From: Phycisphaerales bacterium
Lineage (GTDB): Bacteria; Planctomycetota; UBA1135; UBA2386
Assembly: GCA_020247305.1 (NCBI GenBank)
Contig: JADCJE010000137.1
Coordinates: 1-64,000, forward strand
Direction of reading: 5' to 3'
DNA length: 64,000 nucleotides
Part shown: in pieces, positions 53,775 to 62,596 of the stretch
Layout of the letters: the number at the start of each line of letters is the position of its first letter
Position numbering within the stretch: position 1 is the stretch's first letter
Made by a program: the position numbers and the translations under genes
Notes under the pieces: generated by a model
Database searches by the model: none
The model's input: only the letters and a program-made list of their open reading frames with translations
What the model was told of the DNA's origin: nothing

Positions 53775-55382
53775 GTGACCCGCCATCTCCTGCCGTTCGT
53801 CGGCCTGCTGCTGGGCGGGTGCCTCTACCAACCGGAACCGAACAAGCAGTCGGCCGACGAGGACGTCTACGGGATCCTCGGCGAGACGACCAAGAAGCTG
53901 ACCGGCGCCGAGCGGCCGTTCGCCGTCGAGCGGCCGGTCGACACCCTGCGCAAGCAGCTGCAGGCCAGCGCCGTACCTGTCACGCTGACCTTGGCCCAGG
54001 CGCTCGACGTCGCCGCCGAGAACAACCGCGACTACCAGACGCAGAAGGAGCGGCTGTACATCGCCGCGCTCAACCTGACGCGCAGCCAGAACGACTTCGC
54101 CTGGCGCTGGGCGGGCGGCGGCTCGGCCTCGCTCGACGGCGAAGCCGAGCTCGCCGACACGGCGCGCCTGTCCGACGACCTCGGCGGCAGCGCCAACAGC
54201 GTGTATGGCACGCGCGTCGTCGGCAGCTTCGTGCAGACGTTCCTGCGCTCGGTGCTCTCCGGCGGCAGCTTCGACGGCGGCTCGATCCTCGACCTGACGA
54301 TCACGCAGCCGCTGCTGCGGACCGCCGGTCGCCGCGTCGCGCGCGAACCGCTGACGCAGGCCGAGCGCAACGTCGTCTACGCGCTGCGCGACTACGAACG
54401 CTTCCGGTCGCAGTTCGTCGTCGCGCTGGCGAGCGACTACTGGAACATCACCCGGCAGATGCGCGACCTCGTCAACGTCGAGGCCAACTACGTGCGCCTG
54501 CGCGACCTGCGCACCCAGGTGCAGGCGCTGTTCGACGCCGGCCGCCGCACCGTCACCGACCTCGGCCGCGCGCAGCAGGACGTGCTGACCGCCGACGCGC
54601 AGCGCGTCAGCGCGGGGATCCGGCTGCAGGCCGCGCTCGACCGCTACAAGCTGTCGCTCGGCCTGCCGACCGCGGCGCAGCTGCAGCTCGACGTGGGCGA
54701 ACTGGACACCCTCGTCGCGCAGGGCGTCAGCCCGATCGACCTGCCCGAGGAGCGCGCCATCGAGCTGTCGCTGACGCGCCGGTACGACCACCTGACGACG
54801 ATCGACGAGGTCGCCGACGCCGGCCGCCGGGTGTTCGTCGCCGAGGACGCGCTCAACCTGCAGCTCGACCTGACGACGAACGTGCAGGTGCCGTCCGAGT
54901 CGGGCAAGGGCCTCGACCTCGACTGGTCGCGGGTGAACTGGCGCGCCGGCTTCGACCTCGACCTCGCGCTCAACCGCGTGCCCTCGCGCAACGTGTACCG
55001 CGCCGCCCTGATCACCTTCGACCAGGCGATCAGCGAGCGCGAGCAGAGCGAGGACCAGCTGACCGTCAACGTGCGCAACTCGCTGCGCAACATCCAGGCG
55101 GCGCTGCAGACCTTCCGCATCCAGACGACCGCCGTCGACGTGGCCGACAGCCGCGTCCAGGCGACGACCGACCTCTACGACGCCGGCCGCATCCAGGTGC
55201 TGGAGAAGCTCGACGCGCAGCGCTCGCTGCTCAACGCCCAGCTCGCCCGCAACGCCGCGATCGTCGACTTCTCCATCGCCCGCCTGCAGTTGATGAACGA
55301 TCTCGAGGCGATCCGCCTCGAGCCGCAGGGTTTCCGCTTCGACACCAGCCTGCCGATGCCGCAGGCGAAGACCGCCGAATGA
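53775..55382 (+). CDS. TolC-family outer-membrane efflux lipoprotein
   Basis: 535 residues. GTG start; the short signal ends LLLGGC, so Cys16 should be lipidated. Two helical TolC repeats with paired coiled coils follow (for example TLAQALDVAAENNRDYQTQK, DGGSILDLTITQPLL, VNVRNSLRNIQAALQTFRIQ). The second GTG 21 bases upstream (53754) is an alternative. The ATGA overlap with the adaptor gene, and the ABC genes after it, make it the outer-membrane channel of a tripartite pump. Divergent from coaB. Confidence 0.9.
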   Translation: MTRHLLPFVGLLLGGCLYQPEPNKQSADEDVYGILGETTKKLTGAERPFAVERPVDTLRKQLQASAVPVTLTLAQALDVAAENNRDYQTQKERLYIAALNLTRSQNDFAWRWAGGGSASLDGEAELADTARLSDDLGGSANSVYGTRVVGSFVQTFLRSVLSGGSFDGGSILDLTITQPLLRTAGRRVAREPLTQAERNVVYALRDYERFRSQFVVALASDYWNITRQMRDLVNVEANYVRLRDLRTQVQALFDAGRRTVTDLGRAQQDVLTADAQRVSAGIRLQAALDRYKLSLGLPTAAQLQLDVGELDTLVAQGVSPIDLPEERAIELSLTRRYDHLTTIDEVADAGRRVFVAEDALNLQLDLTTNVQVPSESGKGLDLDWSRVNWRAGFDLDLALNRVPSRNVYRAALITFDQAISEREQSEDQLTVNVRNSLRNIQAALQTFRIQTTAVDVADSRVQATTDLYDAGRIQVLEKLDAQRSLLNAQLARNAAIVDFSIARLQLMNDLEAIRLEPQGFRFDTSLPMPQAKTAE

Positions 55383-57547
55383 CCTCGATGAACGCCGCCC
55401 AAGCCCGACTCCGCCTGCTCGCCCTCGCCGCCCTGTTCGCCGCGTGCGAGGAGGACGCCGCGGGCTCCCCGACGCAGGACCCCGACCAGTTCACGGTGAA
55501 GAAGGACGACCTGCCGATCACCGTGCGCGAGAACGCCGAACTGCAGGCGCTGCGCGAGACGATCGTGCGCTCGGAGGTCGAGGGCCAGTCGACCGTGATC
55601 TTCATCGTGCCAGAGGGCACGCAGGTGAAGCAGGGCGAGAAGCTCGTCGAACTCGACGTCAGCGAGCTGGTGGAGAAGCGCGCCAACCAGGGCATCGCCG
55701 TCGGCAAGGCGGAAGCCGCCCTCGTGCAGGCGCGCAAGGAGCAGGAGATCCTGCAGAAGCAGCTCACGACCAACCTCAACACGGCGGCGTCCAACCTGCG
55801 CATCGCCGAGCTGGACCTGGAGAAGCTGCTGGGCCGCAGGTCGGACGGCGGCGGGGGCAAGAACGGCGACATGATCGCCCGCCTGCTGTCGCTGGTGAAC
55901 CCGCCCGCCGCCGAGCCCGCCGACGCCGTGGCAACCAGCGCCAACGGCGGCGACATCCCGCCGATCCCGCCGCAGATCGCGGCAACACAGGTCGACCCGC
56001 GCAAGTACGCCGGCCTCGTCGACAAGGTCTACGACCTGCTCGCCGTCGACGGCGACCGCGGCGCCGCGGCGGCGCGCGACATGGGCGAGATCGCCAACAA
56101 GATCCTGGCGCAGACCGACGCGATCCGCGTCGCCATGTCCGAGCTGAAGGTCAAGGAGGACACGTACGGCTACAGCCGCCGCCTCGCCGCCCGCCAGTTC
56201 ATCACGCGCACGCAACTCGACTCCGACCAGCTGTCGTACCAGTCGCAGATGAGCAAGGTGTCGCTGGCGTGGAACGACCTCGACCTGCTGGTCAACTACA
56301 CGCTCGCCAAGGACCGCATCAAGCTGACGCAGGACCGCGACAACGCCGCCCTGGAGCTCGAACGCGTCAAGGGCGCGAACGCCGCCGCCGAGATCAAGTC
56401 GACCAGCGACCTGGAGTCCAAGCGGCTGGAGTTCGACCTCGCGAAGGAACGCCTCGACACCCTCGACCGTCAGATCAAGAGCGCGGTCGTCTACGCGCCG
56501 ACGCCCGGCACCGTCGTCTACGCCCGCATCGACCGCAACCGCGGCGGCGGCGAGGCGGTGCGCGAGGGCGTGCAGGTGCGCGAGCGCCAGGAGCTGATCA
56601 TCCTGCCGGACACGACCAAGATGCGCTGCCTGATCAAGGTGCAGGAGGCGCAGGTCGACAAGGTCATGCGCGGCCAGGCGGCGGTGGTCACCGTCGAGGC
56701 CTTCCAGGGCGAGCAGTTCGCCGGCCGCGTCACCACCGTCGCGCCGGTCGCCGACAGCAACAGCGGCTGGATGACCAGCGACCGCAAGGTCTACACCACG
56801 ATCGTCGACCTCGACGCGGACAACCCCGACGGCCGCCTGCGTTCGCGCATGGCCGCGAACGTCACCATCATGGTCGAAGTGGTGAAGGACACGCTGCCGG
56901 TGCCGCTGCAGGCCGTCTACCGCGACCGCGCGGTCAACTACGTCTGGAAGTCGGGCGCCAACGGCCCGGTCGCGACGCCCGTCAAGTGCGGCCGCCAGAA
57001 CAGCGAGCGCGTCGAGATCCTCGACGGCGTCGCAGCCGGCGACGCGCTGCGGCTCAAGCCGCCCGCGGGCGTGCCGACGCCGAAGTTCGAGCAGCCGGTG
57101 GCGCCCGAGGCGGCGACGATGAAGGCGACCGACAAGCCGCCGGCGGGCGGCGCGGCGCCCGCCGGCAGCGGCGACGGCAACGCGGCGACCGGCGGCGGCC
57201 AGCGCGGCAACCGCGGCGGCGGCATGGGCGCGCGCAAGAAGTTCGCCGACATGACGCCGGAGGAACTCCAGCAGGCCAAGGAGCGCCTCGACGGCATGCC
57301 GGCCATGCTCGACCGCTTCCGCGACCGCATGGAGGAAGCCAAGCTGAAGGAGCTCGAAGGCGCCATCAGCGCGGTGCGCAAGGCGCTCGACGCGAACGAC
57401 CTCGCCGCGGCGCAGACGCACCAGGACAAGATCACGGCGGCGATGGCCGGCATGATGCGCGGCGGCCGCCCGGGCGGCGGTGGTCCAGGCGGCGGTGGTC
57501 CCGGTGGCGGTGGTCCCGGCGGCGGCCGGCCTGACGGTGGCAACTGA
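55379..57547 (+). CDS. MacA/HlyD-like adaptor with extended C-terminus
   Basis: 722 residues, longer than MacA (about 370). Probable lipoprotein: the signal ends LFAAC (Cys23). A lipoyl half, VPEGTQVKQGEKLVELDVSE, then a very long coiled-coil region (about 85-370), the matching lipoyl half YAPTPGTVVYARIDRN, barrel domains, and MPP-like strands to about residue 585. The tail (about 620-722) is helical and Met/Glu/Lys-rich (RKKFADMTPEELQQAKERL), ending in GGGGPGG repeats; it may bind metal or partner proteins. Overlaps the TolC stop and is followed 10 bases later by the ATPase. Confidence 0.87.
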   Translation: MTSMNAAQARLRLLALAALFAACEEDAAGSPTQDPDQFTVKKDDLPITVRENAELQALRETIVRSEVEGQSTVIFIVPEGTQVKQGEKLVELDVSELVEKRANQGIAVGKAEAALVQARKEQEILQKQLTTNLNTAASNLRIAELDLEKLLGRRSDGGGGKNGDMIARLLSLVNPPAAEPADAVATSANGGDIPPIPPQIAATQVDPRKYAGLVDKVYDLLAVDGDRGAAAARDMGEIANKILAQTDAIRVAMSELKVKEDTYGYSRRLAARQFITRTQLDSDQLSYQSQMSKVSLAWNDLDLLVNYTLAKDRIKLTQDRDNAALELERVKGANAAAEIKSTSDLESKRLEFDLAKERLDTLDRQIKSAVVYAPTPGTVVYARIDRNRGGGEAVREGVQVRERQELIILPDTTKMRCLIKVQEAQVDKVMRGQAAVVTVEAFQGEQFAGRVTTVAPVADSNSGWMTSDRKVYTTIVDLDADNPDGRLRSRMAANVTIMVEVVKDTLPVPLQAVYRDRAVNYVWKSGANGPVATPVKCGRQNSERVEILDGVAAGDALRLKPPAGVPTPKFEQPVAPEAATMKATDKPPAGGAAPAGSGDGNAATGGGQRGNRGGGMGARKKFADMTPEELQQAKERLDGMPAMLDRFRDRMEEAKLKELEGAISAVRKALDANDLAAAQTHQDKITAAMAGMMRGGRPGGGGPGGGGPGGGGPGGGRPDGGN

Positions 57548-57557
57548 GGATCCGCGC

Positions 57558-58295
57558 GTGACCGCCGCCACCGACCGTCCGATCATCGCCGAGTTCGTCG
57601 ACGTCCACCGCCACTACGTGATGGGCAAGGACAACGTCGTGCGCGCCCTCAACGGCGTGTCGATGCAGGTCCGCAAGGGCGACTACCTCGCCATCATGGG
57701 CCGCTCGGGCTCGGGCAAGAGCACGATGCTCAACATCCTCGGCGGCCTCGACCGCCCCACCACCGGCGAGTACCGCGTCGGCGGCCGCGACGTCGGCAAG
57801 CTCGACGACGACGCGCTGTCCGACGTGCGCGGCCGAGAGATCGGCTTCATCTTCCAGTCCTTCAACCTGATCCCGCAGTTGACGGTGCTGGAGAACCTGG
57901 AGGTGCCGCTGTTCTACCAGGGCCGCGTCGGCCCCGAGTCGCGCGCGAAGGCCCAGTACCTCGCCGACCGGGTCGGCCTGGGCAAGCGCCTGGAACACAA
58001 GCCGATGGAACTGTCCGGCGGCCAGCAGCAGCGCGTCGCCATCGCGCGGGCGCTGATGAACGACCCGCTGTTCCTGCTCGCCGACGAGGCGACCGGCAAC
58101 CTCGACAGCAACACCGAACGCGAGATCCTCGACCTGTTCGACGACCTCCGCAAGGACGGCGTCACCATCGTGATCGTCACGCACAACCCCAAGGTCGCCG
58201 AGCGCGCCGACCTCACGCTCTGGCTCAAGGACGGTCAGGTCGAGAAGCTGGTCGACAACCGCGCCGCTGCGCCGGCGGCCGGAGGCGCGCCGTGA
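57558..58295 (+). CDS. ABC transporter ATPase, MacB/LolD type
   Basis: 245 residues. Walker A GRSGSGKS, Q-loop in FIFQSFNLIPQLTVLENL, signature [15 protein letters not shown], Walker B FLLADEATGNLDS (an A in place of the usual P of DEPTG), H-loop IVTHN. GTG start 10 bases after the adaptor stop; the stop overlaps the permease GTG. Together with the neighbours it forms the MacB half of a tripartite pump. Confidence 0.95.
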   Translation: MTAATDRPIIAEFVDVHRHYVMGKDNVVRALNGVSMQVRKGDYLAIMGRSGSGKSTMLNILGGLDRPTTGEYRVGGRDVGKLDDDALSDVRGREIGFIFQSFNLIPQLTVLENLEVPLFYQGRVGPESRAKAQYLADRVGLGKRLEHKPMELSGGQQQRVAIARALMNDPLFLLADEATGNLDSNTEREILDLFDDLRKDGVTIVIVTHNPKVAERADLTLWLKDGQVEKLVDNRAAAPAAGGAP

Positions 58296-59557
58296 TCGGG
58301 GACACCATGCGCATCGTGCGGCTCGGCCTGAAGAGCCTGCTGCTGCACAAGCTCCGCAGTTCGCTGACGACCGCCGGCATCCTGTTCGGCGTCGCCTCGG
58401 TCATCGCCATGCTCGCCGTCGGCGAGGGCGCGTCGAAGGAGACGCTGCAGCAGTACCGCGACATGGGCGTCACCAACGTCCTGGTCCGCAGCAAGAAGCC
58501 CGAGGAGACGCAGCAGTCGACGAACGCGTCCAGCATGTGGAACGTGCTCGGCTACGGCCTGCTGTACCAGGAGGCGGACCGGGTGCAGAACCTGCTGCCG
58601 CAGGGCATCGTCGTGCGCTCGCGCGAGTTCCAGCGCGGCGTCGTGCACGGAGAGCACTGGGCCAGCACGATGATCGTCGGCACCGAGCCGCCGTTCCTCG
58701 AGGTCACCAACATGAAGGTGCGCGAGGGCCGGTGGATCACCGAACTCGACATGCAGCGGCAGACCAACTGCGTCGTGCTCGGCGAGAGCCTCGCGCGCCA
58801 GCTGTTCCCGCTGGAGGACCCGATCGGGCAGACGGTCCTGATCGGCGTCGAGGACCGCTTCGAGATCGTCGGCGTGCTGGAGTACCAGGGCCGCGCCGCC
58901 TCCCCAAACGGCACGACGCTCGACGAGTGCGCCTTCATCCCGCTGACGAGCAGCCGGCGGCGCTTCGGCGACACGATCCGCAACCCGTCGACCAACCGCT
59001 GGGAGAACATCGAGCTGCACGAGATCAAGGTGAAGATGCCCGGCCCCGAGTGGGTCGAGTCGGCCGCCGGCGTCGTCGACCTGATGCTGAAGCCGGCCCA
59101 CGGCGCCAAGAAGGACACCGAGATCACGGTGCCGCTCGAGCTGCTGCGCAAGGAGGAGCGCGCCGAGCGCATGTTCAGCCTCGTGCTCGCGGTCATCGCC
59201 TCGATCAGCCTGCTGGTCGGCGGCATCGGCATCATGAACGTCATGCTGGCGACGGTGACCGAGCGCACGCGCGAGATCGGCATCCGGCGCGCGCTCGGCG
59301 CCAAGAAGAAGCACATCGTGCAGCAGTTCCTCGTCGAGGCCGGCGTCATGTCGACGCTCGGCGGCCTCGTCGGCGTGGGCCTCGGCCTGCTGGTGCCGCT
59401 CGGCATCGAGAAGTACTTCGAGCAGCCTACCGAGGTGAAGACGCAGCACGTGCTGATGGCCTTCGGCATCTCGGCGCTGGTCGGCGTCGTGTTCGGGCTC
59501 TACCCCGCGTGGCGCGCGGCCAACATGGACCCGGTCGAGGCGCTGCGCCACGAGTGA
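58292..59557 (+). CDS. MacB-type FtsX-family permease
   Basis: 421 residues: helix 1 (LRSSLTTAGILFGVASVIAM), a large periplasmic MacB_PCD domain (about 45-270), then three helices with MFSLVLAVIASISLLVGGIG and the FtsX motif TREIGIRRALGAKKKHIV. GTG start, in 4-base overlap with the ATPase. Unlike MacB, motor and permease are on separate chains. Substrate may be a peptide, lipid or metabolite. Confidence 0.94.
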   Translation: MIGDTMRIVRLGLKSLLLHKLRSSLTTAGILFGVASVIAMLAVGEGASKETLQQYRDMGVTNVLVRSKKPEETQQSTNASSMWNVLGYGLLYQEADRVQNLLPQGIVVRSREFQRGVVHGEHWASTMIVGTEPPFLEVTNMKVREGRWITELDMQRQTNCVVLGESLARQLFPLEDPIGQTVLIGVEDRFEIVGVLEYQGRAASPNGTTLDECAFIPLTSSRRRFGDTIRNPSTNRWENIELHEIKVKMPGPEWVESAAGVVDLMLKPAHGAKKDTEITVPLELLRKEERAERMFSLVLAVIASISLLVGGIGIMNVMLATVTERTREIGIRRALGAKKKHIVQQFLVEAGVMSTLGGLVGVGLGLLVPLGIEKYFEQPTEVKTQHVLMAFGISALVGVVFGLYPAWRAANMDPVEALRHE

Positions 59558-59563
59558 GCCGGC

Positions 59564-59587
59564 CGGCGCGCCCACGCGGGCGCGCCG
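59564..59587. terminator. perfect 10-bp hairpin between permease and response regulator
   Basis: CGGCGCGCCC, loop ACGC, GGGCGCGCCG: a perfect 10-bp stem filling most of the 40-bp convergent spacer. No T-tract. Confidence 0.5.
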
Positions 59588-59597
59588 CAGCGGCGGC

Positions 59598-59975
59598 TCA
59601 GCTCGCCGAATCGCCGGCGTACTTGCCGACCAGCTCGACGAGTTCGTCGGGCTCGAACGGCTTGCGGAAGTAGTCGACCGCGCCGAGGTCGGCGCTGCGC
59701 TGGTGGCCGCGGGCATGCTCGCGCGCGGTGAACACGATCACGGGGATGCGCGACGTGGCCGGGTCGCGCTTGAGCCGGGTGAGCGTCTCCCACCCGTCGA
59801 TGCCTGGCATCATGATGTCGAGCAGGATCAGGTCGGGCGTCGCCGCGCGCGCCTTGGCGAGGCCATCCTCGCCATTGTTGGCCGACTCGACGCGGAAACC
59901 CGCCGCCTCGAGCACCATCTGCGTGGAGACGACGATGAGCTTCTCGTCCTCGATGATCAGTACGGTACGTGTCAT
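59598..59975 (-). CDS. single-domain response regulator
   Basis: 125 residues, receiver domain only. Phosphoacceptor Asp53 (LLDIMMPGIDGWE), acidic pair Glu9/Asp10 (IIEDEK), Thr83 (VFTAREH) and Lys105 (YFRKPFEP). No output domain, so it acts through binding a partner. ATGA overlap with the kinase gene, its likely donor. Confidence 0.95.
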   Translation of the reverse strand: MTRTVLIIEDEKLIVVSTQMVLEAAGFRVESANNGEDGLAKARAATPDLILLDIMMPGIDGWETLTRLKRDPATSRIPVIVFTAREHARGHQRSADLGAVDYFRKPFEPDELVELVGKYAGDSAS

Positions 59976-61060
59976 GGTTTGTCTCCGTCGGGCGCGACGG
60001 CGCGGTCGTCCGCCTCCGGTGTTCGCTTCGCCAGCATCGGCAGGTCGAAGGCGAAACTTGCGCCCTGGCCGAGGCGGCTCTCGACCTCGATGCGACTGCC
60101 GTGCGCCTCGACGATCCCCTTGGCGACGAACAGTCCGAGTCCGGCGCCGCCGTGGTGGCGCGTCAGCGGATCCTCGACCTGGAAGAACTTCTCGAAGATG
60201 CGCCGGTGGTAGCGCGGATCGACGCCGATGCCGTCGTCGTCGACGCGGAACCGCAGGCCGTCGCCGTGCCGCTCGATGGCGACCGCGACCTTGCCGCCGT
60301 CGCGGCCGAACTTCACCGCGTTCTCGATCAAGGCCTGGCAGGCCCGTCGCAGGTCGTCCCGGTCGGCGTGCAGCAACGCCTCGCCGCCCTCGACGGCCAG
60401 CGTGAGCGCGATGCGACGATCGCGGGCCGGCTGCTCGAACGGAGCCAACATGCCGTTCGCGAGGTCCTTCGCGGCGAAGGCCTCCTTCTGCTGGCCGTAC
60501 GCGGCGACGTCGAGCGAGCCCAGGTTGATCAGCTTGTCGATCTGGTGCTCCAGCCGGAGCGCCTGCTCGCGGATCGAGTCGCAGGCGCGCTGCTGCCGCT
60601 CGACCAGCGCGCCGAGCGCGCCCTTCGCCATCATCGTGGCGAAGGTTTTGATGCCGGTCAGCGGCGTGCGCAGCTCGTGCGCGACGATGGACAGGAACTG
60701 GTTGCGGAGCTGGTCGGTCTTGAAGTCGTCGGTGACGTCGCGCAGCACCGTCATCGCGCCAGCCGGCCGGCCGCAGTGGTCGTGCACGCGGCTCGTCGTG
60801 CACCTGACGTAGATCAGGTCCTTGAGCTGGTGGTGCACCTCGACGGTGCGCGTCGTCTCGCGCTCCTCCGCCATGCGCCCGAGGTCCGCGCCGATCGCCT
60901 GCAGCAGCTCCGGGCGGCCAGCGAGGTCGCGCAGGGGCTTGCCGACGGCCACCAGCGAGCGCGCGCCGACGAGTTCTTCCGCGACCGCGTTCATCAACGC
61001 GACGTTGCCGGCAGGGTCGGTGTAGACGACCCCGTCCATGAGGCTGGCGATGGCGGTCAT
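59972..61060 (-). CDS. PAS-domain sensor histidine kinase
   Basis: 362 residues. An N-terminal PAS domain (DGVVYTDPAGNVALMN onward, about 1-110), HisKA with FLSIVAHELRTPLTG (phospho-His128), then HATPase with IENAVKFGRDGG, DDDGIGVDPRYHRRIFEKFFQ and GGAGLGLFVAKGIVEAHG. No membrane helix, so it is cytosolic. Its stop overlaps the regulator start. Confidence 0.95.
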   Translation of the reverse strand: MTAIASLMDGVVYTDPAGNVALMNAVAEELVGARSLVAVGKPLRDLAGRPELLQAIGADLGRMAEERETTRTVEVHHQLKDLIYVRCTTSRVHDHCGRPAGAMTVLRDVTDDFKTDQLRNQFLSIVAHELRTPLTGIKTFATMMAKGALGALVERQQRACDSIREQALRLEHQIDKLINLGSLDVAAYGQQKEAFAAKDLANGMLAPFEQPARDRRIALTLAVEGGEALLHADRDDLRRACQALIENAVKFGRDGGKVAVAIERHGDGLRFRVDDDGIGVDPRYHRRIFEKFFQVEDPLTRHHGGAGLGLFVAKGIVEAHGSRIEVESRLGQGASFAFDLPMLAKRTPEADDRAVAPDGDKP

Positions 61061-61267
61061 GGGGTCGCTCCGGAGGCCGGCTCACGGCGCTCGGCTGAGG
61101 CATCGCGCGAGAACCGGGAGACCACGGGCGCGCCGGCGCGGGGAACCGCCGCGTCGGCATGGATGCAGGCCTGCCCGCGCTCCGACGCGGCGCCGGGCGC
61201 ATGCGCGCGGCGCTTCGCCGCTACGGGCGGCTGCACGGCAGGAGCGGGCATCGGCCCTGCCCGCAGG

Positions 61268-61657
61268 TCACTTGGCGGCCTTGATGGCCTGCAGGGCGTC
61301 GTCTTCGCGCTCGAAGATCGCGAGGTGCTTCGAGATGCGCATGATCTCGAAGATCTTCACGATGAACGGCTTGATGTTGCTCAGGTAGAGCTTGCAGCTG
61401 CGCGACGACGTCACGTTGTTCGCGACGATCACGAGCCCGACTCCGCACGAGTCGATGATCTTGACGTTGTCGAGGTTCAGCACGAAGTGCTGGTAGCCCT
61501 CCTCGATCTTGCCGTTGATCGTCTCCTTCAACGATTCCTTCAGCGAGTCCGTCACATAGAAGTTCAAGCTGCGGTCGTTGAACGTGATGATGACGGTCTT
61601 GTCGTCCTTCAGCGCCGTGACCGACAGGCCCTGGCTCTTCTTGCCCACGATTTCCAT
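61268..61657 (-). CDS. STAS-domain anti-sigma-factor antagonist-like protein
   Basis: 129 residues, one STAS domain. The motif IIDSCGVGLV is the place where anti-sigma antagonists are phosphorylated (Ser70). The N-terminal extension (GKKSQGLSVTALKDDK) is short. A GAGG site lies before the ATG. It is 208 bases upstream of the kinase gene, with no clear promoter between, so shared control is possible but unproven. Confidence 0.92.
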   Translation of the reverse strand: MEIVGKKSQGLSVTALKDDKTVIITFNDRSLNFYVTDSLKESLKETINGKIEEGYQHFVLNLDNVKIIDSCGVGLVIVANNVTSSRSCKLYLSNIKPFIVKIFEIMRISKHLAIFEREDDALQAIKAAK

Positions 61658-61786
61658 GGTTTGCCTCGATGTGCGTGGCCCCGACGGTTCCGCGGGATGC
61701 CGTGAGGCGACCATCGTCCTGCAGTCCCTCCCAGGTTGAGTCTTGTCGCCGGAATCGCGGCCGCCCGCGCCGAACCGGGGTGCGAT

Positions 61787-62596
61787 TCAGCCGCCCGAGG
61801 CCGCTTCGGCGGCGTCGCCGTGGCGCGCAGGCGCCGACGGCACCGGCGTCACCGCCGCGCCGTCGGCGGGCCAGTGATCGGCGGGCCAGTAGCGGCGCGA
61901 GACGTTCGCGCGGCCGATCGCGGCCAACACGGCGCCGTCCTTGTGCAGCCCCAGCTGGTTGGCCTTGTTGGCAACACTCGTGACGGTCCGGCCGAGCGCC
62001 TGCGCCACCGCGAGGTTGTCGAGCGTCGGGTATAGCTCGCGCAGGCGCGCGACCTCCGTCGCCGCCCAGCGCGGCATGCGCGTGCGGGCGGCGGCGGCAG
62101 ACGGCGCGGGACCGACCGTTCGTGCGGCGGCGGCGGCGTGGCGCTTGTCCTTGGCGAGGCAGAGGCCGCGCGCCATGGCCGTCAGGTCGGCGACGCGGCG
62201 CAGCATGCAGACCTCCAGGTCGGCGTCGCTGCGCGTGCCGTACAGCCGCTTGAGGCGCAGGCGCTCCTTCGACGTCCAGGGGCCGGACTGCGGCCGCGCG
62301 CGCAGCTCCGTGGCGCGCGCGCGCACCTCCGCAGGCGTGCGGCCCAGCATCACGCCCAGCAGGCGCGCGTCGACGGCGCCCCACGCGTCGCGCAGCAGCT
62401 GGTCGTCGGCGCCGGCGAAGGGGCCGCGCCGCGCGGGCGCGCGCAGCAGTTCGACCGCCTTGCGCTCGACGCTCTCCGGCGACCGGCGCAACAGCGCCGC
62501 CGTCGCCGCCACGCCGCGCCAGGGCAGCAATTGGCGCAGCCGCGCCATCTCCTGCACCGACCAATTGCCGCGCCGCAGCGGCCTCGGGCTCGTCAT
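61787..62596 (-). CDS. four-repeat Myb/SANT-like DNA-binding protein
   Basis: 269 residues. Four helical repeats of ~45 residues are spaced along it: WSVQEMARLRQLLPWRG (start 12), FAGADDQLLRDAWGAVD, WTSKERLRLKRLYGTRSD and WAATEVARLRELYPTLDN; each ends in a turn and a third helix such as TVTSVANKANQLGL. The tryptophan-helix-helix-RxxA pattern resembles SANT/Myb or homeobox-like helix-turn-helix repeats. The Ala-rich stretch at about 165-185 separates repeats three and four. Likely a DNA-binding regulator. ATG overlaps the ptsI stop (ATGA). Confidence 0.78.
   Translation of the reverse strand: MTSPRPLRRGNWSVQEMARLRQLLPWRGVAATAALLRRSPESVERKAVELLRAPARRGPFAGADDQLLRDAWGAVDARLLGVMLGRTPAEVRARATELRARPQSGPWTSKERLRLKRLYGTRSDADLEVCMLRRVADLTAMARGLCLAKDKRHAAAAARTVGPAPSAAAARTRMPRWAATEVARLRELYPTLDNLAVAQALGRTVTSVANKANQLGLHKDGAVLAAIGRANVSRRYWPADHWPADGAAVTPVPSAPARHGDAAEAASGG

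Noticed and set aside
61061-61267. Possible small frame between the kinase and STAS genes
   Set aside because: Ala/Pro/Arg-rich composition typical of antisense noise and no start site; left as spacer.
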